This document shows, piece after piece, positions 10,521 through 18,934 of a stretch of 36,831 bases of DNA (its first letter is position 1; every line of letters starts with the position of its first letter). The notes under the pieces were generated by a model. It had not been told where the DNA came from. It worked only from the letters and a program-made list of their open reading frames with translations, and did not search any database. The DNA lies in contig NZ_NVOY01000024.1 of the NCBI RefSeq assembly GCF_002551005.1, forward strand, positions 1 to 36,831. Reading direction: 5' to 3'. The stretch is from Bacillus pseudomycoides (GTDB taxonomy: Bacteria > Bacillota > Bacilli > Bacillales > Bacillaceae_G). Both the position numbers and the translations under genes were made by a program.

Positions 10521-10650
10521 ATTCTCACCACTTATCTTATTTAATGTATATTTGTGCAATATGTACAAAATTTATCCCGCTGCTAGAAGTTTTACTTTAT
10601 AACCTCATCATACCATATTTATACACATGTTCAGCTTTCCTATCCTCACC

Positions 10651-10680
10651 ATTTTACAAAAATCCATTTCCTTTTTTCAA
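10651..10680 (-). promoter_or_regulatory. Candidate sigma-A promoter of coaX-hslO
   Basis: Minus-strand -35 TTGAAA (10675-10680), an 18-base spacer and -10 TAAAAT (10651-10656), about 130 bases before coaX and just after the ftsH terminator. A weaker alternative with TATGAT lies nearer the gene. Confidence 0.45.
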
Positions 10681-10704
10681 TGTTTAAGCCCAGCTATACC
10701 GCAA

Positions 10705-10735
10705 AGAAAAAAAGGAGCGACAATTGTCACTCCTT
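10705..10735 (-). terminator. ftsH terminator
   Basis: Minus-strand stem of about 10-12 bp (AAGGAGTGAC / GTCGCTCCTT) followed by a run of seven T. The 5' arm overlaps the ftsH stop codon, so translation termination and the terminator coincide. Confidence 0.87.
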
Positions 10736-12646
10736 CGGTTCTTCTTTATCTTCTGGCACTTCATCTTCTTTTTTCGTTGTGATGTTTACCTTTACATCAC
10801 TTTCAGAAGATGTTTTACGCTCCGGTAATGTACCATGTTCACATAAATGATTGATTTGCTCCGCATCTAACGTTTCTACTTCAAGCAACGTATTTGCGAT
10901 AATATCAAGCTTATCACGATTTTCAGTAAGAAGTTGTTTTGCACGAGCATAACATTCTTTCATAATGCTTTGCATTTCCATATCAATTTCATGTGCAATT
11001 GCATCACTATAGTTTTGCTCAGAATGGAAGTCTCTTCCTAAGAACACTTGACCGCCTTGTGAGCTACCGAATTGCATTGGTCCAAGCTTATCACTCATAC
11101 CAAACTCAGTTACCATGCGTCTAGCTATTCCAGTCGCACGTTGGAAGTCATTATGAGCTCCTGTACTTACTTCTCCAAATACAATTTCTTCAGCCACTCG
11201 TCCACCAAGTAGACCCGTAATTTTATCAAGCAATTCTGGCTTTGTCATGAAGTAACGATCTTCTTTTGGAAGCATTACTGCATATCCACCAGCTTGACCG
11301 CGCGGCACAATCGTTACTTTATGAACAATATCCGCCTCATCAAGTACTACACCAATTACAGTATGTCCTGCCTCATGGAATGCAACGATATTACGTTCTT
11401 TCTCAGAGATAACACGACTTTTCTTAGCTGGACCCGCAATAACGCGATCCGTTGCTTCATCAATATCACTCATATCGATCTTCTTCTTATCTTGTCTCGC
11501 TGCTACAAGAGCCGCTTCATTTAATAAGTTTTCAAGATCAGCACCAGAGAACCCTGGTGTACGCGTTGCAATAGCACGTAAATTAATATTTTCATCTAAC
11601 GGTTTATTGCGTGCGTGTACTTTAAGCACTGCCTCACGACCATTTACATCCGGACGATCCACTGTAATTTGACGGTCAAAGCGTCCTGGACGTAATAACG
11701 CTGGGTCAAGAATATCAGGTCGGTTTGTTGCAGCAATGATAATAATACCTTCATTTGCTCCGAAACCGTCCATTTCTACAAGCAATTGGTTTAATGTTTG
11801 CTCACGCTCATCGTGGCCACCACCAAGACCTGCCCCACGCTGACGACCTACCGCATCAATTTCATCAATAAAAATGATACAAGGTGCGTTTTTCTTTGCA
11901 TTTTCAAATAAATCACGTACACGAGAAGCACCGACACCGACGAACATCTCTACGAAGTCAGAACCACTAATAGAGAAGAATGGAACGCCAGCCTCACCTG
12001 CAACAGCACGTGCAAGCAATGTTTTACCTGTCCCTGGAGGTCCAACTAATAAAACACCCTTCGGAATACGAGCACCAACCTCCGCAAACTTACGAGGGTC
12101 TTTTAAGAACTCTACAACCTCAACAAGTTCTTGTTTTTCTTCATCTGCTCCAGCTACATCTCTAAAACGTACCTTTTTCTTATCATCATTGTATAACTTC
12201 GCTTTACTTTTACCGAAGTTCATCACACGGCTGCCGCCGCCTTGCGCTTGGTTAAGTAAGAAGAAGAATAAAATGAAGATAATTACAAAAGGAATGATGG
12301 AAGTGAAGAATGTTACCCAAGCACTTGTTTCTTCTGCTGGTTGATATTTCACTTCTGTACCTTGTGCTTTGTCATTAATTTTCTTTTGTAATTCTTCAGT
12401 GTTAGGTGCATAAGTTACAAACTGTTTTTCCTGACTCTCAGTACTTAGTTGTCCTTTTACCTCAAATACACCATTTTTCGGTTGAAGTTGTACATTACGA
12501 ACCTCACCCTTTTCAAGTTTAGCAATGAATTTATCGTAGCTAATTGGCTTTATGCTTTGCTTTGAACCATTAAAATAACTCACAATACCAATTACCACTA
12601 AAAATATAAGTAAATAAAAGATGGTATTACGGAAGATCCGATTCAT
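10727..12646 (-). CDS. ftsH: ATP-dependent zinc metalloprotease FtsH
   Basis: A membrane-anchored AAA+ protease for quality control; in B. subtilis it is also needed for sporulation and stress tolerance. The 639-residue protein has an N-terminal transmembrane segment (about 9-24), an extracytoplasmic domain and a second transmembrane segment (about 113-131). The AAA domain follows, with Walker A GPPGTGKT (202-209), Walker B IIFIDEID (257-264) and the second region of homology. The M41 peptidase domain has zinc motif HEAGH (424-428). The C-terminal tail is strongly acidic and basic. AGGAGG precedes the ATG. It is separated from hprT by 87 bases, which probably hold its own promoter. Confidence 0.98.
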   Translation of the reverse strand: MNRIFRNTIFYLLIFLVVIGIVSYFNGSKQSIKPISYDKFIAKLEKGEVRNVQLQPKNGVFEVKGQLSTESQEKQFVTYAPNTEELQKKINDKAQGTEVKYQPAEETSAWVTFFTSIIPFVIIFILFFFLLNQAQGGGSRVMNFGKSKAKLYNDDKKKVRFRDVAGADEEKQELVEVVEFLKDPRKFAEVGARIPKGVLLVGPPGTGKTLLARAVAGEAGVPFFSISGSDFVEMFVGVGASRVRDLFENAKKNAPCIIFIDEIDAVGRQRGAGLGGGHDEREQTLNQLLVEMDGFGANEGIIIIAATNRPDILDPALLRPGRFDRQITVDRPDVNGREAVLKVHARNKPLDENINLRAIATRTPGFSGADLENLLNEAALVAARQDKKKIDMSDIDEATDRVIAGPAKKSRVISEKERNIVAFHEAGHTVIGVVLDEADIVHKVTIVPRGQAGGYAVMLPKEDRYFMTKPELLDKITGLLGGRVAEEIVFGEVSTGAHNDFQRATGIARRMVTEFGMSDKLGPMQFGSSQGGQVFLGRDFHSEQNYSDAIAHEIDMEMQSIMKECYARAKQLLTENRDKLDIIANTLLEVETLDAEQINHLCEHGTLPERKTSSESDVKVNITTKKEDEVPEDKEEPKE

Positions 12647-12733
12647 CCCTAACCTCCTCTCACAGCATACAAACTATAATAGTAAATAGTAACATAGAAA
12701 AACTTTCCTATCCAACTGTAATGCTTAATATTA

Positions 12734-13276
12734 TTAATTGGAATATACGCTCGGTTTCAATACACCAACATAAGGAAGATTACGATATTGTTCCTTATAG
12801 TCTAATCCGTATCCCACAACAAATTCGTGCGGAACAGTAAACCCAACATAATCCGCTTTAAGATCAACTTTTCGGCCAGTTGGCTTATCTAATAACGTTA
12901 CAATCTTCACAGATTTTGCTTTACGATATTTAAATAAGTCTACTAAGTAGCTTAATGTAAGGCCGCTGTCGATAATATCTTCTACGATTAAAATATCGCG
13001 TCCTTCTACAGAAGTATCTAGATCTTTTAAAATTTTCACTTCACCAGTTGAAACAGTAGAATGACCGTAGCTAGATACAGCCATAAAGTCCATTTCAAGA
13101 TATGCATCTGTGCGCTTTAATAAGTCTGCCATAAATGGCATTGCACCTTTTAATACACCGATTGCAAGAGGTACAGTGTTTTTATAATCCTCTGCAAGAA
13201 TTGCGCCTAATTCCCTTACTTTTTCTTGTATTTGCTCTTCAGAAATTAATACCTTTTCAATATCTTGATTCATCAT
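12734..13276 (-). CDS. hprT: Hypoxanthine phosphoribosyltransferase
   Basis: Salvages hypoxanthine (and guanine) to IMP (and GMP) with PRPP. The 180-residue protein has the PRPP-binding loop [10 protein letters not shown] (98-107) and the HPRT flap and base-binding segments (SSYGHST about 68-74; [16 protein letters not shown] near the C-terminus). The ATG overlaps the tilS stop as ATGATG. AGGAGG lies eight bases upstream of the first ATG, within the last tilS codons, so the two genes are translationally coupled. The tilS-hprT-ftsH order is conserved in Bacillus, where TilS and HprT are reported to act together on ftsH expression. Confidence 0.96.
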   Translation of the reverse strand: MMNQDIEKVLISEEQIQEKVRELGAILAEDYKNTVPLAIGVLKGAMPFMADLLKRTDAYLEMDFMAVSSYGHSTVSTGEVKILKDLDTSVEGRDILIVEDIIDSGLTLSYLVDLFKYRKAKSVKIVTLLDKPTGRKVDLKADYVGFTVPHEFVVGYGLDYKEQYRNLPYVGVLKPSVYSN

Positions 13277-14703
13277 TTCATTATCCTCCTGGAAGACTCC
13301 TTGCTTTTGTAATGAATAATAATATATGTATCCTTATCTACTGTTTCTCGCGAAATAGCAAATGCAGATCGTTTCAACAACGGAACCCAAATAATATTTC
13401 CATTCGCATCACAAACAATTGGCCAGTCTGCTCTTTTCTCCTTCGGTACTTTTGCCTCAATAAAAATAGACTTTATCTTCTTCGTACCATTCATACCTTG
13501 AATTGACATTCGATCGCCATCTTCCCGCGGACGAACGATAAGTGGAGATGTTATTTCATTATATTTTGCAACAAACATCATCTCATTCACCATACTAGGT
13601 ACACAATCGCTAATCTCTACTACAAACTCATCACCATTTACTAATGTTACCTTTCCAGGCACTTGTAAAACATGAGAAGAAAAACCAACTTTTTCTTCAA
13701 CAAAACGGAAAATACATTCTTCATATGTACGAACAACCTCTAACCCACCCGGAAAGTGAAGCACACCAGAAGGATGAGTTCGTTTGAAAAACTCAATCAC
13801 TTTGTCAATATGTACAGAAGAAAGCGAAGATGGAATTTTATATTCATAAAGATAGTTTAATATTAGTTGAATCCCTCTCCTTTGTAAAGGTATAGGCATA
13901 GATTCAAATGCAGGAATTGATATGACGACTCTTTTTGTATCTTTTTTCTTAATTACTTTATTCATTTTTTCAAAAGCTAATTCCTGCAAATACGCTTCAT
14001 CCTCTTGCATAAACTTACTAAAAGCCTGAAAACGCTCATGAACATTTGGATTCTCCTGCTTTAAATGAGGGAGAACATACTTTCGTAGTCGATTCCTTGT
14101 ATACGTTTCTTTTGTATTACTAGGGTCAATACGAGGGACAACATCCTTTCTCTTACAATAATCAAGAATCTCTTCTTTCGTTACTGCCAGCAGAGGTCGA
14201 ATCAAAAAGCCTTTATCGAAAGCCCGTTTCGCAGAAATTCCAGAATAGCCTTTCGAAGTGCTACCACGCACAAGGCGCATTAAAACTGTCTCAATTTGAT
14301 CGTCACCATGATGACCAAGAGCTACATATTGCGCATTATGTTTTCTCATTATTCTTTCCAAAAATGCATATCGACATTCCCTTGCCGCAACTTGTGCACT
14401 CATTCGATTCTGTTTTTGATACTGCTTTACATCAATTTGTATTGCTTCACAGATAACATTAAGATTTTCACACAAATGCTTCACAAATCGTAAATCTTCC
14501 TGCGACTCCTCACCGCGAAACATATGGTCAACATGAGCTACTACAATTTGCAGTTTCTTTTCTTCACGCTTCTCTAACAAATAGAAGAAAAGTGCTAAAG
14601 AATCAGGTCCCCCCGATACACCAACAACAACCGTAGAATGTGCCTCTAATAAATTATGCCTTTCTACAAAAGCATCTACCTTTTTAACAAATTCATCTTT
14701 CAA
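13273..14703 (-). CDS. tilS: tRNA(Ile)-lysidine synthetase
   Basis: Converts cytidine 34 of the CAU-anticodon tRNA-Ile to lysidine so that it reads AUA. The N-type ATP pyrophosphatase motif SGGPDS is at residues 30-35. The TilS-specific middle domain and C-terminal substrate-binding domain follow. I choose a TTG start at 14703 (476 residues). AAAGGTGA stands eight bases upstream, and the length equals that remembered for B. anthracis. The upstream GTG at 14715 lies inside that Shine-Dalgarno sequence. The stop overlaps hprT. The yabS and yabT genes that separate spoIIE from tilS in B. subtilis are absent. Confidence 0.95.
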   Translation of the reverse strand: MKDEFVKKVDAFVERHNLLEAHSTVVVGVSGGPDSLALFFYLLEKREEKKLQIVVAHVDHMFRGEESQEDLRFVKHLCENLNVICEAIQIDVKQYQKQNRMSAQVAARECRYAFLERIMRKHNAQYVALGHHGDDQIETVLMRLVRGSTSKGYSGISAKRAFDKGFLIRPLLAVTKEEILDYCKRKDVVPRIDPSNTKETYTRNRLRKYVLPHLKQENPNVHERFQAFSKFMQEDEAYLQELAFEKMNKVIKKKDTKRVVISIPAFESMPIPLQRRGIQLILNYLYEYKIPSSLSSVHIDKVIEFFKRTHPSGVLHFPGGLEVVRTYEECIFRFVEEKVGFSSHVLQVPGKVTLVNGDEFVVEISDCVPSMVNEMMFVAKYNEITSPLIVRPREDGDRMSIQGMNGTKKIKSIFIEAKVPKEKRADWPIVCDANGNIIWVPLLKRSAFAISRETVDKDTYIIIHYKSKESSRRIMK

Positions 14704-14752
14704 TGCTGCAATCACCTTTCATTGAGCTAAAACGATAGCATACCTAGATATA

Positions 14753-14781
14753 ATGGTACAACTTTTACAAGCTTTCTGCAA
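14753..14781 (-). promoter_or_regulatory. Weak candidate promoter of tilS-hprT
   Basis: Minus-strand -35 TTGCAG (14776-14781), a 17-base spacer and -10 TACCAT (14753-14758), about 50 bases before the tilS start. Both boxes deviate from consensus. Confidence 0.35.
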
Positions 14782-14867
14782 AACAAAGATGTATAAATTT
14801 CACAATTTATCTTACATATGAATTTTTTCTTTGCATACAGAAATAAACAAAATTAAATATTCCATGT

Positions 14868-14903
14868 ATAACAAACAGGCCTCAGGTGTATTCCTGGGCC
14901 TTA
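14868..14903 (-). terminator. Probable spoIIE terminator
   Basis: Minus-strand GC-rich hairpin GGCCCAGG / CCTGAGGCC with a single bulged A and a 6-base loop, followed by TGTTTGTTAT. It lies 200 bases beyond the spoIIE stop; the repeat hairpin nearer the gene has no T run. Confidence 0.55.
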
Positions 14904-14999
14904 TCATTTCCCTCTTTTAAATCAAAAGACAGTAAAAGATACTGATATTTCCACTTTTCAAAATTATGACAAGCGAAAAGAGAAACGTAGAGAATAACT

Positions 15000-15104
15000 A
15001 TCCACACTTTTCATCAAGAGAGAATGAAGCCCATAGGAGCTTAATTGGTTCAACTAATAATCAGTGGGGGATAAAGCCCCCCCACTGATTAAAGTTTCAC
15101 TTTA
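15000..15104 (-). repeat. Dispersed hairpin repeat, copy A, abutting the spoIIE stop
   Basis: On the minus strand it begins TAAAGTGAAACTTT (15104-15091). It continues into a 13-bp perfect stem TAATCAGTGGGGG / CCCCCACTGATTA (15079-15091 and 15058-15070). Then come TTAGTTGAACCAATTAAGC and a less structured tail. The same start motif occurs at 17805 and 36780, and the same hairpin at 36793-36828. It resembles the dispersed bcr-type repeats known from the B. cereus group; the family number is not assigned. The left boundary is approximate. Confidence 0.75.
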
Positions 15105-17579
15105 TTGCGCTTGTTTACTAACAATAGGAATTGTAGCCCATTTTGGCATATTCTTTTTTACTTTTGCGACCACAATTGTCATGTCATCATTAATATATCC
15201 ATTATCAGTACGAATAACATCTTCCATAATAATATCAGCAATCTCTTGTGGATCTTCCGTTTCTAATTCTTTAATCTTCCGCTTCATCCACACTTCATGA
15301 TTCTCTACATGTTTTGCACCTTCAAAAATCCCATCGCTCATCATGACTAAAATATCACCAGATTTTAATTGCTCACCTACAACATCTACTTCAAAGTCTT
15401 CAATAATTCCCATCGGTAAATTACTCGCCTCTATTTTAAACACTTGATTGCCACGCTTTACAAAACTTGGCGTAGAACCAATCTTTAAAAACTTAGCATT
15501 TGCATCACGCAAATCAATCATCGCTAAATCTAATGTTGTAAACATTTCTTCAGTTGTTCGCAGCGAGAGAATTGAATTAATCGATTTTATTGCAATCTCC
15601 TCATCAATACCTGATTGCAATATTTTTTGCAACAGCTTCACTGTCTCTTTACTTTCCATGTGAGCTCGTCTTCCATTTCCCATCCCATCACTAATAGCTA
15701 GCGCATATTTCCCCACACTTAACTCCATCATGGCATAGGAATCACCAGATACAAATCCCCCTCCTTTAGCCGCTGTAGCAAGGCCTGTATCAACAGAAAA
15801 CGTTTTAGCCGAACCAAAAGATACTGTACTGTAACCATTCGGATACGCTGATTGGTCTTCATGTTTCACAACAACCGTCTCGTGTAAAATATCAGACAAC
15901 ATCGGAGCAACAAGCTTTTCACATTCCCCATGTTTATTACACGAAGCAGGAATCATCATTTCAATATCAATGTTCCCCCGATCCAAACAATAAATATCAA
16001 CATGTTCAACCTCTACACCAAAATCACGAAAGGCTTGTAAAATTTGTTCCTCTTGCACCTGATGATTCTCTCTTTCCTTTTGAATCTCTTTCGAGAAATC
16101 TGCCATCACTTTCGAAACACCCATAAGCTGCTCAGCAACAATTCTACGATTATCCCGCATTTGCTTCCTTAACTTTTGTCCTTCATAAAAATGCTCTAAT
16201 TCATCATCTATCAAACCTGTTACCTTCGTTCCTCTCACACAATATTTTTCAAAATCACGGAGCAATTTACGATTATTTTGCAATGTACCTTCCTCCGTTT
16301 CATTCATGAGTTGCTTCATATAATCATACGTTTTATCAAAATTCACAACCCAACACTGATCCTTTTTAAAGCACGTCTGACATGTCTTGGCGGTAATTGT
16401 GCTTAAAAATAAATCCGTCTCTGTATCCTTATCTTCATCTTCTACATACCCATATATAGAAAAACTATTAGACAGTGCTTCAAACACATTTGCAAACTGA
16501 TTAATTTTATTTGCCGTAACATCACGCATTCTTCTTAAATATTGTTGTTGATCATTCGCATGCTCTTGTGTGCCTGGCATATACTTGGAAAGACGTTCAA
16601 CGATGAACTTAGGCGTTAATAAAAACAATGTAATCGCAGCGCCCGACTCTAATAACGTCATTACAATACTTGTTTGTTTATCTACGTATAACGTAATTAA
16701 ACTTGTTCCAATTAACAAACCTAAACTTACCCCTATTCGCTTTCCCTCTTTCAACAAGCCACCTAACAATCCAGAGAACGCCAGTAAACTTAATTGATAT
16801 AAACTTGCTACATTTGCTAAGCTTAAAATCAAACCTGTCACAACACCTACAGTAGAACCTGTTGCCGCTCCTGCCACAAATGCAAACACTAATACTAAAT
16901 ATCTCGTAAAAATATGCTGAACTGATAAATCATAAATAAACCAATCTGTTGTACCTGTTAATACAGATGCTAGCAATATAATTAGACAAACAATTTCTTC
17001 CGTTTCTAATGATTGTTGTTTTCCTTTTCGTTCTATTAAAAGGGGAACACTTTGCAAGAAAATCATTGTTAACACGAAGCTTAATCCTGCTTCAATTGTA
17101 CTAACAAGCAGATCATACATACCAATTGATCCTTGCGCGAAATAAACAACGATAAGATGAGCGGTTAATGCGGAAATAAATACTTGAAATGGCACAAGTC
17201 CAATCGTCTTACTTGTAAAACGACCAAAGAAAATATTATAGATGAAGAATGTGAAGATAGATGCAAAGGCAAAGAATAAATTTTCTAATGAAACCGAAAA
17301 TGCACCTGCCATTACAGCTAGGAATGCAAGGGCCATTTTATCGCGTTTCATCACATATACAGCAGCAAAAAATGGCAAAGCAAACGGTAAAATGTTCGTT
17401 AAAATATATGCTCGTCCCAAAAGAAAACCAACCAACGCAACCACAAATCCCCAACGAAAGAAAATTTGTTCCAATTTCATCCTTAATTTGCTTGTCCACT
17501 TTTCAGCTGTCATTTGCCCACGACCTATAGCAAGCGCACTAGAATTTGGATTGACAGTATTCCTTCCTGCTCTTGGCAT
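15102..17579 (-). CDS. spoIIE: Stage II sporulation protein E, membrane PP2C phosphatase
   Basis: The forespore-side phosphatase that dephosphorylates SpoIIAA and so releases sigma-F; it also links to polar division through FtsZ. The 825-residue protein has about ten hydrophobic segments in residues 35-330, a central regulatory/FtsZ-interaction region and a C-terminal PP2C domain. Metal-site motifs are visible: ISDGMGNG near residue 630, MMSDGIFEG near 748 and DDMTIVV near 797. AGGTGGTG precedes the ATG. The promoter has the special Spo0A-type layout. The stop TAA coincides with the first three bases of a dispersed repeat. Confidence 0.97.
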   Translation of the reverse strand: MPRAGRNTVNPNSSALAIGRGQMTAEKWTSKLRMKLEQIFFRWGFVVALVGFLLGRAYILTNILPFALPFFAAVYVMKRDKMALAFLAVMAGAFSVSLENLFFAFASIFTFFIYNIFFGRFTSKTIGLVPFQVFISALTAHLIVVYFAQGSIGMYDLLVSTIEAGLSFVLTMIFLQSVPLLIERKGKQQSLETEEIVCLIILLASVLTGTTDWFIYDLSVQHIFTRYLVLVFAFVAGAATGSTVGVVTGLILSLANVASLYQLSLLAFSGLLGGLLKEGKRIGVSLGLLIGTSLITLYVDKQTSIVMTLLESGAAITLFLLTPKFIVERLSKYMPGTQEHANDQQQYLRRMRDVTANKINQFANVFEALSNSFSIYGYVEDEDKDTETDLFLSTITAKTCQTCFKKDQCWVVNFDKTYDYMKQLMNETEEGTLQNNRKLLRDFEKYCVRGTKVTGLIDDELEHFYEGQKLRKQMRDNRRIVAEQLMGVSKVMADFSKEIQKERENHQVQEEQILQAFRDFGVEVEHVDIYCLDRGNIDIEMMIPASCNKHGECEKLVAPMLSDILHETVVVKHEDQSAYPNGYSTVSFGSAKTFSVDTGLATAAKGGGFVSGDSYAMMELSVGKYALAISDGMGNGRRAHMESKETVKLLQKILQSGIDEEIAIKSINSILSLRTTEEMFTTLDLAMIDLRDANAKFLKIGSTPSFVKRGNQVFKIEASNLPMGIIEDFEVDVVGEQLKSGDILVMMSDGIFEGAKHVENHEVWMKRKIKELETEDPQEIADIIMEDVIRTDNGYINDDMTIVVAKVKKNMPKWATIPIVSKQAQ
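15106..15106. other. C-terminal edge of SpoIIE at the repeat junction
   Basis: The last SpoIIE codons (KQAQ) end immediately before the repeat start motif. The final residues and the stop may therefore depend on the repeat insertion. This is a junction marker only; comparison with other species would be needed to prove it. Confidence 0.3.
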
Positions 17580-17614
17580 ATTTTGAACACCACCTGCATA
17601 TTTTATTACTTGTA

Positions 17615-17680
17615 ATTATAAAATGTTTTTTGCGGAGTTTTTGTCAAAATAACAGTTTGCAACACAATAATTGTTCGACT
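17615..17680 (-). promoter_or_regulatory. spoIIE promoter with 21-bp spacer and Spo0A boxes
   Basis: Minus-strand -35 TTGACA (17642-17647) and perfect -10 TATAAT (17615-17620), separated by 21 bases instead of about 17. This unusual spacing is the known hallmark of the Spo0A~P-dependent, sigma-A-read spoIIE promoter of B. subtilis. A Spo0A box-like AGTCGAA (17674-17680; consensus TGTCGAA) lies upstream. A second box-like TGTCAAA overlaps the -35. Confidence 0.85.
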
Positions 17681-17804
17681 TTTTATACAAAATAGCACCA
17701 TATATATACAGAGTTACACGCAAATCCTTTAATTGATTATTGAATTTTCAAAAAATTATAGTTGTTTTTGTAGAAGAAGCGCATAACTTTACAATTCCTT
17801 AACA

Positions 17805-17945
17805 TAAAGTGAAACTTCCATCAGCGGGGTTTTCTTCATCCCCCACCTATCTTCTTAAGAAAAGCGGAAGCGGCTCGCTCACTCTTGAGGTGGGGGGCTT
17901 ACTGCCCGTTAATGCGGGATAAAGCAAAATTTCAATCATTTTTAT
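17805..17945 (+). repeat. Dispersed hairpin repeat, copy B (extended form)
   Basis: Begins TAAAGTGAAACTT like copy A, but in the opposite orientation, then runs into a G/C-rich stretch. CCCCCACCT (about 17844-17852) can pair with AGGTGGGGG (about 17889-17897). It encloses an AAAAGCGGAAGCGGCTCGCT segment. A second small hairpin CCCG / CGGG follows. CTTACTGCCCGT (17898-17909) matches 11 of 12 bases with the repeat at 32986-32997. The right boundary is approximate. Confidence 0.65.
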
Positions 17946-18020
17946 CACCGATTAGAAATTGCCAACAATTATCTCCAACTCAAAGTTGCGAGGCACAGAA
18001 TAACTGTTCACAATAACAAG

Positions 18021-18055
18021 ACAAAAAAAGATCATGCATAATTTGCATGATCTTT
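18021..18055 (-). terminator. tRNA operon terminator
   Basis: Minus-strand perfect 12-bp stem AAAGATCATGCA / TGCATGATCTTT (18044-18055 and 18027-18038), a 5-base loop, then a T run. It lies eight bases after the tRNA-Glu end. Confidence 0.9.
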
Positions 18056-18062
18056 TCAGCGA

Positions 18063-18134
18063 TGACCCGTACGGGATTCGAACCCGTGTTACCGCCGTGA
18101 AAGGGCGGTGTCTTAACCACTTGACCAACGGGCC
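18063..18134 (-). tRNA. tRNA-Glu (anticodon TTC)
   Basis: A 72-base cloverleaf on the minus strand. Acceptor GGCCCGT pairs with ACGGGTC. The anticodon loop is CTTTCAC with TTC as anticodon, the T loop is GGTTCGAAT, and the discriminator is A. The CCA end is not encoded. It is the second of two tRNAs, followed closely by a terminator. Confidence 0.97.
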
Positions 18135-18145
18135 GTTAAAATATA

Positions 18146-18219
18146 TAGCGGCGGAGGGGATCGAACCCCCGACCTCACGGGTATGAACCGTACGCTCTAG
18201 CCAGCTGAGCTACACCGCC
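18146..18219 (-). tRNA. tRNA-Met, elongator (anticodon CAT)
   Basis: A 74-base cloverleaf on the minus strand. It starts GGCGGTG, has anticodon CAT in the loop TTCATAC, and ends CGCCGCTA without an encoded CCA. It differs from the initiator (which starts CGCGGGG) and from the CAT-type tRNA-Ile, and matches the Bacillus elongator tRNA-Met as I remember it. It is 11 bases upstream of tRNA-Glu and cotranscribed with it. Confidence 0.94.
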
Positions 18220-18244
18220 ATGTCGTATTTAATGGACAATTAAT

Positions 18245-18273
18245 ATATTATCTTAAACAGCATTTTAAGTCAA
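18245..18273 (-). promoter_or_regulatory. tRNA-Met-Glu promoter (sigma-A)
   Basis: Minus-strand -35 TTGACT (18268-18273), a 17-base spacer and -10 TAATAT (18245-18250), placing the transcript start about 18 bases before tRNA-Met. Confidence 0.82.
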
Positions 18274-18322
18274 CATGTTTTTAAATGTTTTTTATCATTT
18301 TTTCTACACACTGTTTTCACCA

Positions 18323-18358
18323 TAAAAAAGCACCCTGAGTGAACACTCCGGGTGCTTC
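18323..18358 (-). terminator. yabR terminator
   Basis: Minus-strand stem AAGCACCC / GGGTGCTT (18350-18357 and 18328-18335), with an inner GAG / CTC pairing, then six T. It lies 28 bases beyond the yabR stop. Confidence 0.9.
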
Positions 18359-18385
18359 TCTTTATTTTAAAATAAACAGCAAGTT

Positions 18386-18847
18386 TTATCCACGACGAGC
18401 GCCACGGCCGCCACGTTTTGACTCCGTATTACGCTTTAAAGAAGTTAAACGATCTTCACTGTCTTTTAAAAAGCGAGCCATCTTTTGCTCAAATGTTTCT
18501 TTTTGGTTACGGTTGTCACCGCCACCGCGATTGTCTCTGTTAAAAGAACGGTTACGCCCACCAGGACGTCCAGCGCGTTGATTATCGCGTTGCTCACCTT
18601 CTGTTTTTTCACGTTCTTTCGCTTTTTTAATAGATAAACCAATTTTACCGTCTTTCTCAACGTTAATAACTTTTACTTCTACTTGATCGCCTACTTTTAA
18701 GTGATCATTAATATCTTTTACATAATTATCAGCAACTTCGCTAATATGAACAAGACCAGTTAATCCTTCTGGTAGCTCTACAAAAGCCCCAAAATTCGTA
18801 ATACCTGTTACCTTACCCTGTAACTTGCTGCCTACCTCGATTGACAT
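18386..18847 (-). CDS. yabR: S1 domain RNA-binding protein (YabR family)
   Basis: A 153-residue protein with one S1 RNA-binding domain at about residues 1-75 (GKVTGITNFGAFVELPEGLTG, split here as GKVTGITNFG then AFVELPEG; LVHISE; IGLSIKKA). The C-terminal half is basic, disordered and rich in Arg, Gly and Asn, with GGR/RGG-like repeats (about 88-112 and 145-153). The domain implies RNA or ribosome binding; the cellular role of YabR/GSP13-like proteins is not settled. It is a single-gene unit with a strong promoter and terminator. The tail is longer than in B. subtilis YabR (about 128 residues, from memory). Confidence 0.93.
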   Translation of the reverse strand: MSIEVGSKLQGKVTGITNFGAFVELPEGLTGLVHISEVADNYVKDINDHLKVGDQVEVKVINVEKDGKIGLSIKKAKEREKTEGEQRDNQRAGRPGGRNRSFNRDNRGGGDNRNQKETFEQKMARFLKDSEDRLTSLKRNTESKRGGRGARRG

Positions 18848-18893
18848 AAAAAAAACGCTCCTCCTTAGTGGTTAAAAAGTCAAATTTTACTTC

Positions 18894-18923
18894 ATTATAT
18901 ATAATCTTAAAATATAGTGTCAA
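18894..18923 (-). promoter_or_regulatory. yabR promoter (sigma-A)
   Basis: Minus-strand consensus -35 TTGACA (18918-18923), an 18-base spacer and consensus -10 TATAAT (18894-18899). It starts just after the divIC stop, so yabR need not be read from the divIC operon. Confidence 0.85.
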
Positions 18924-18934
18924 TACAACACCTA

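Larger units (their letters stand above)
14704..15101. other. Gene-free gap between tilS and spoIIE
   Basis: About 400 bases without a credible gene. From right to left it holds a GC-rich hairpin repeat (about 15000-15104), an AT-rich stretch with no features I can name, a terminator-like hairpin (14871-14903) and a weak tilS promoter (14753-14781). Any traces of B. subtilis-type yabS or yabT are missing. Confidence 0.7.
17580..18062. other. Gene-free gap between spoIIE and the tRNA genes
   Basis: About 480 bases with no credible gene. From left to right it holds the Spo0A-type spoIIE promoter region (17615-17680), an AT-rich stretch, a dispersed hairpin repeat (17805 to about 17945), unassigned sequence and the tRNA terminator (18021-18055). 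I see nothing else in it. Confidence 0.7.

Noticed and set aside
10490-10687. Plus-strand open frame across the coaX start and upstream gap
   Set aside because: It is antisense to coaX and its promoter region, the translation has no recognisable domain, and there is no ribosome site.
15062-15091. GC hairpin after spoIIE as its terminator
   Set aside because: The stem is strong but is not followed by a T run on the minus strand, and the same hairpin occurs elsewhere as a repeat; the hairpin at 14878-14900 is the better terminator.
15064-15300. Plus-strand open frame starting in the repeat and running antisense to spoIIE
   Set aside because: It begins inside the hairpin repeat and is otherwise the antisense of the PP2C domain.
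17805-17945. CRISPR array or insertion sequence in the repeat-containing gaps
   Set aside because: The repeats are single hairpins at separate loci, not regularly spaced units with spacers, and no transposase gene is present.
18339-18581. Plus-strand open frame opposite the yabR tail
   Set aside because: Its Arg/Pro-rich translation is a by-product of the yabR GGR-coding sequence on the other strand.
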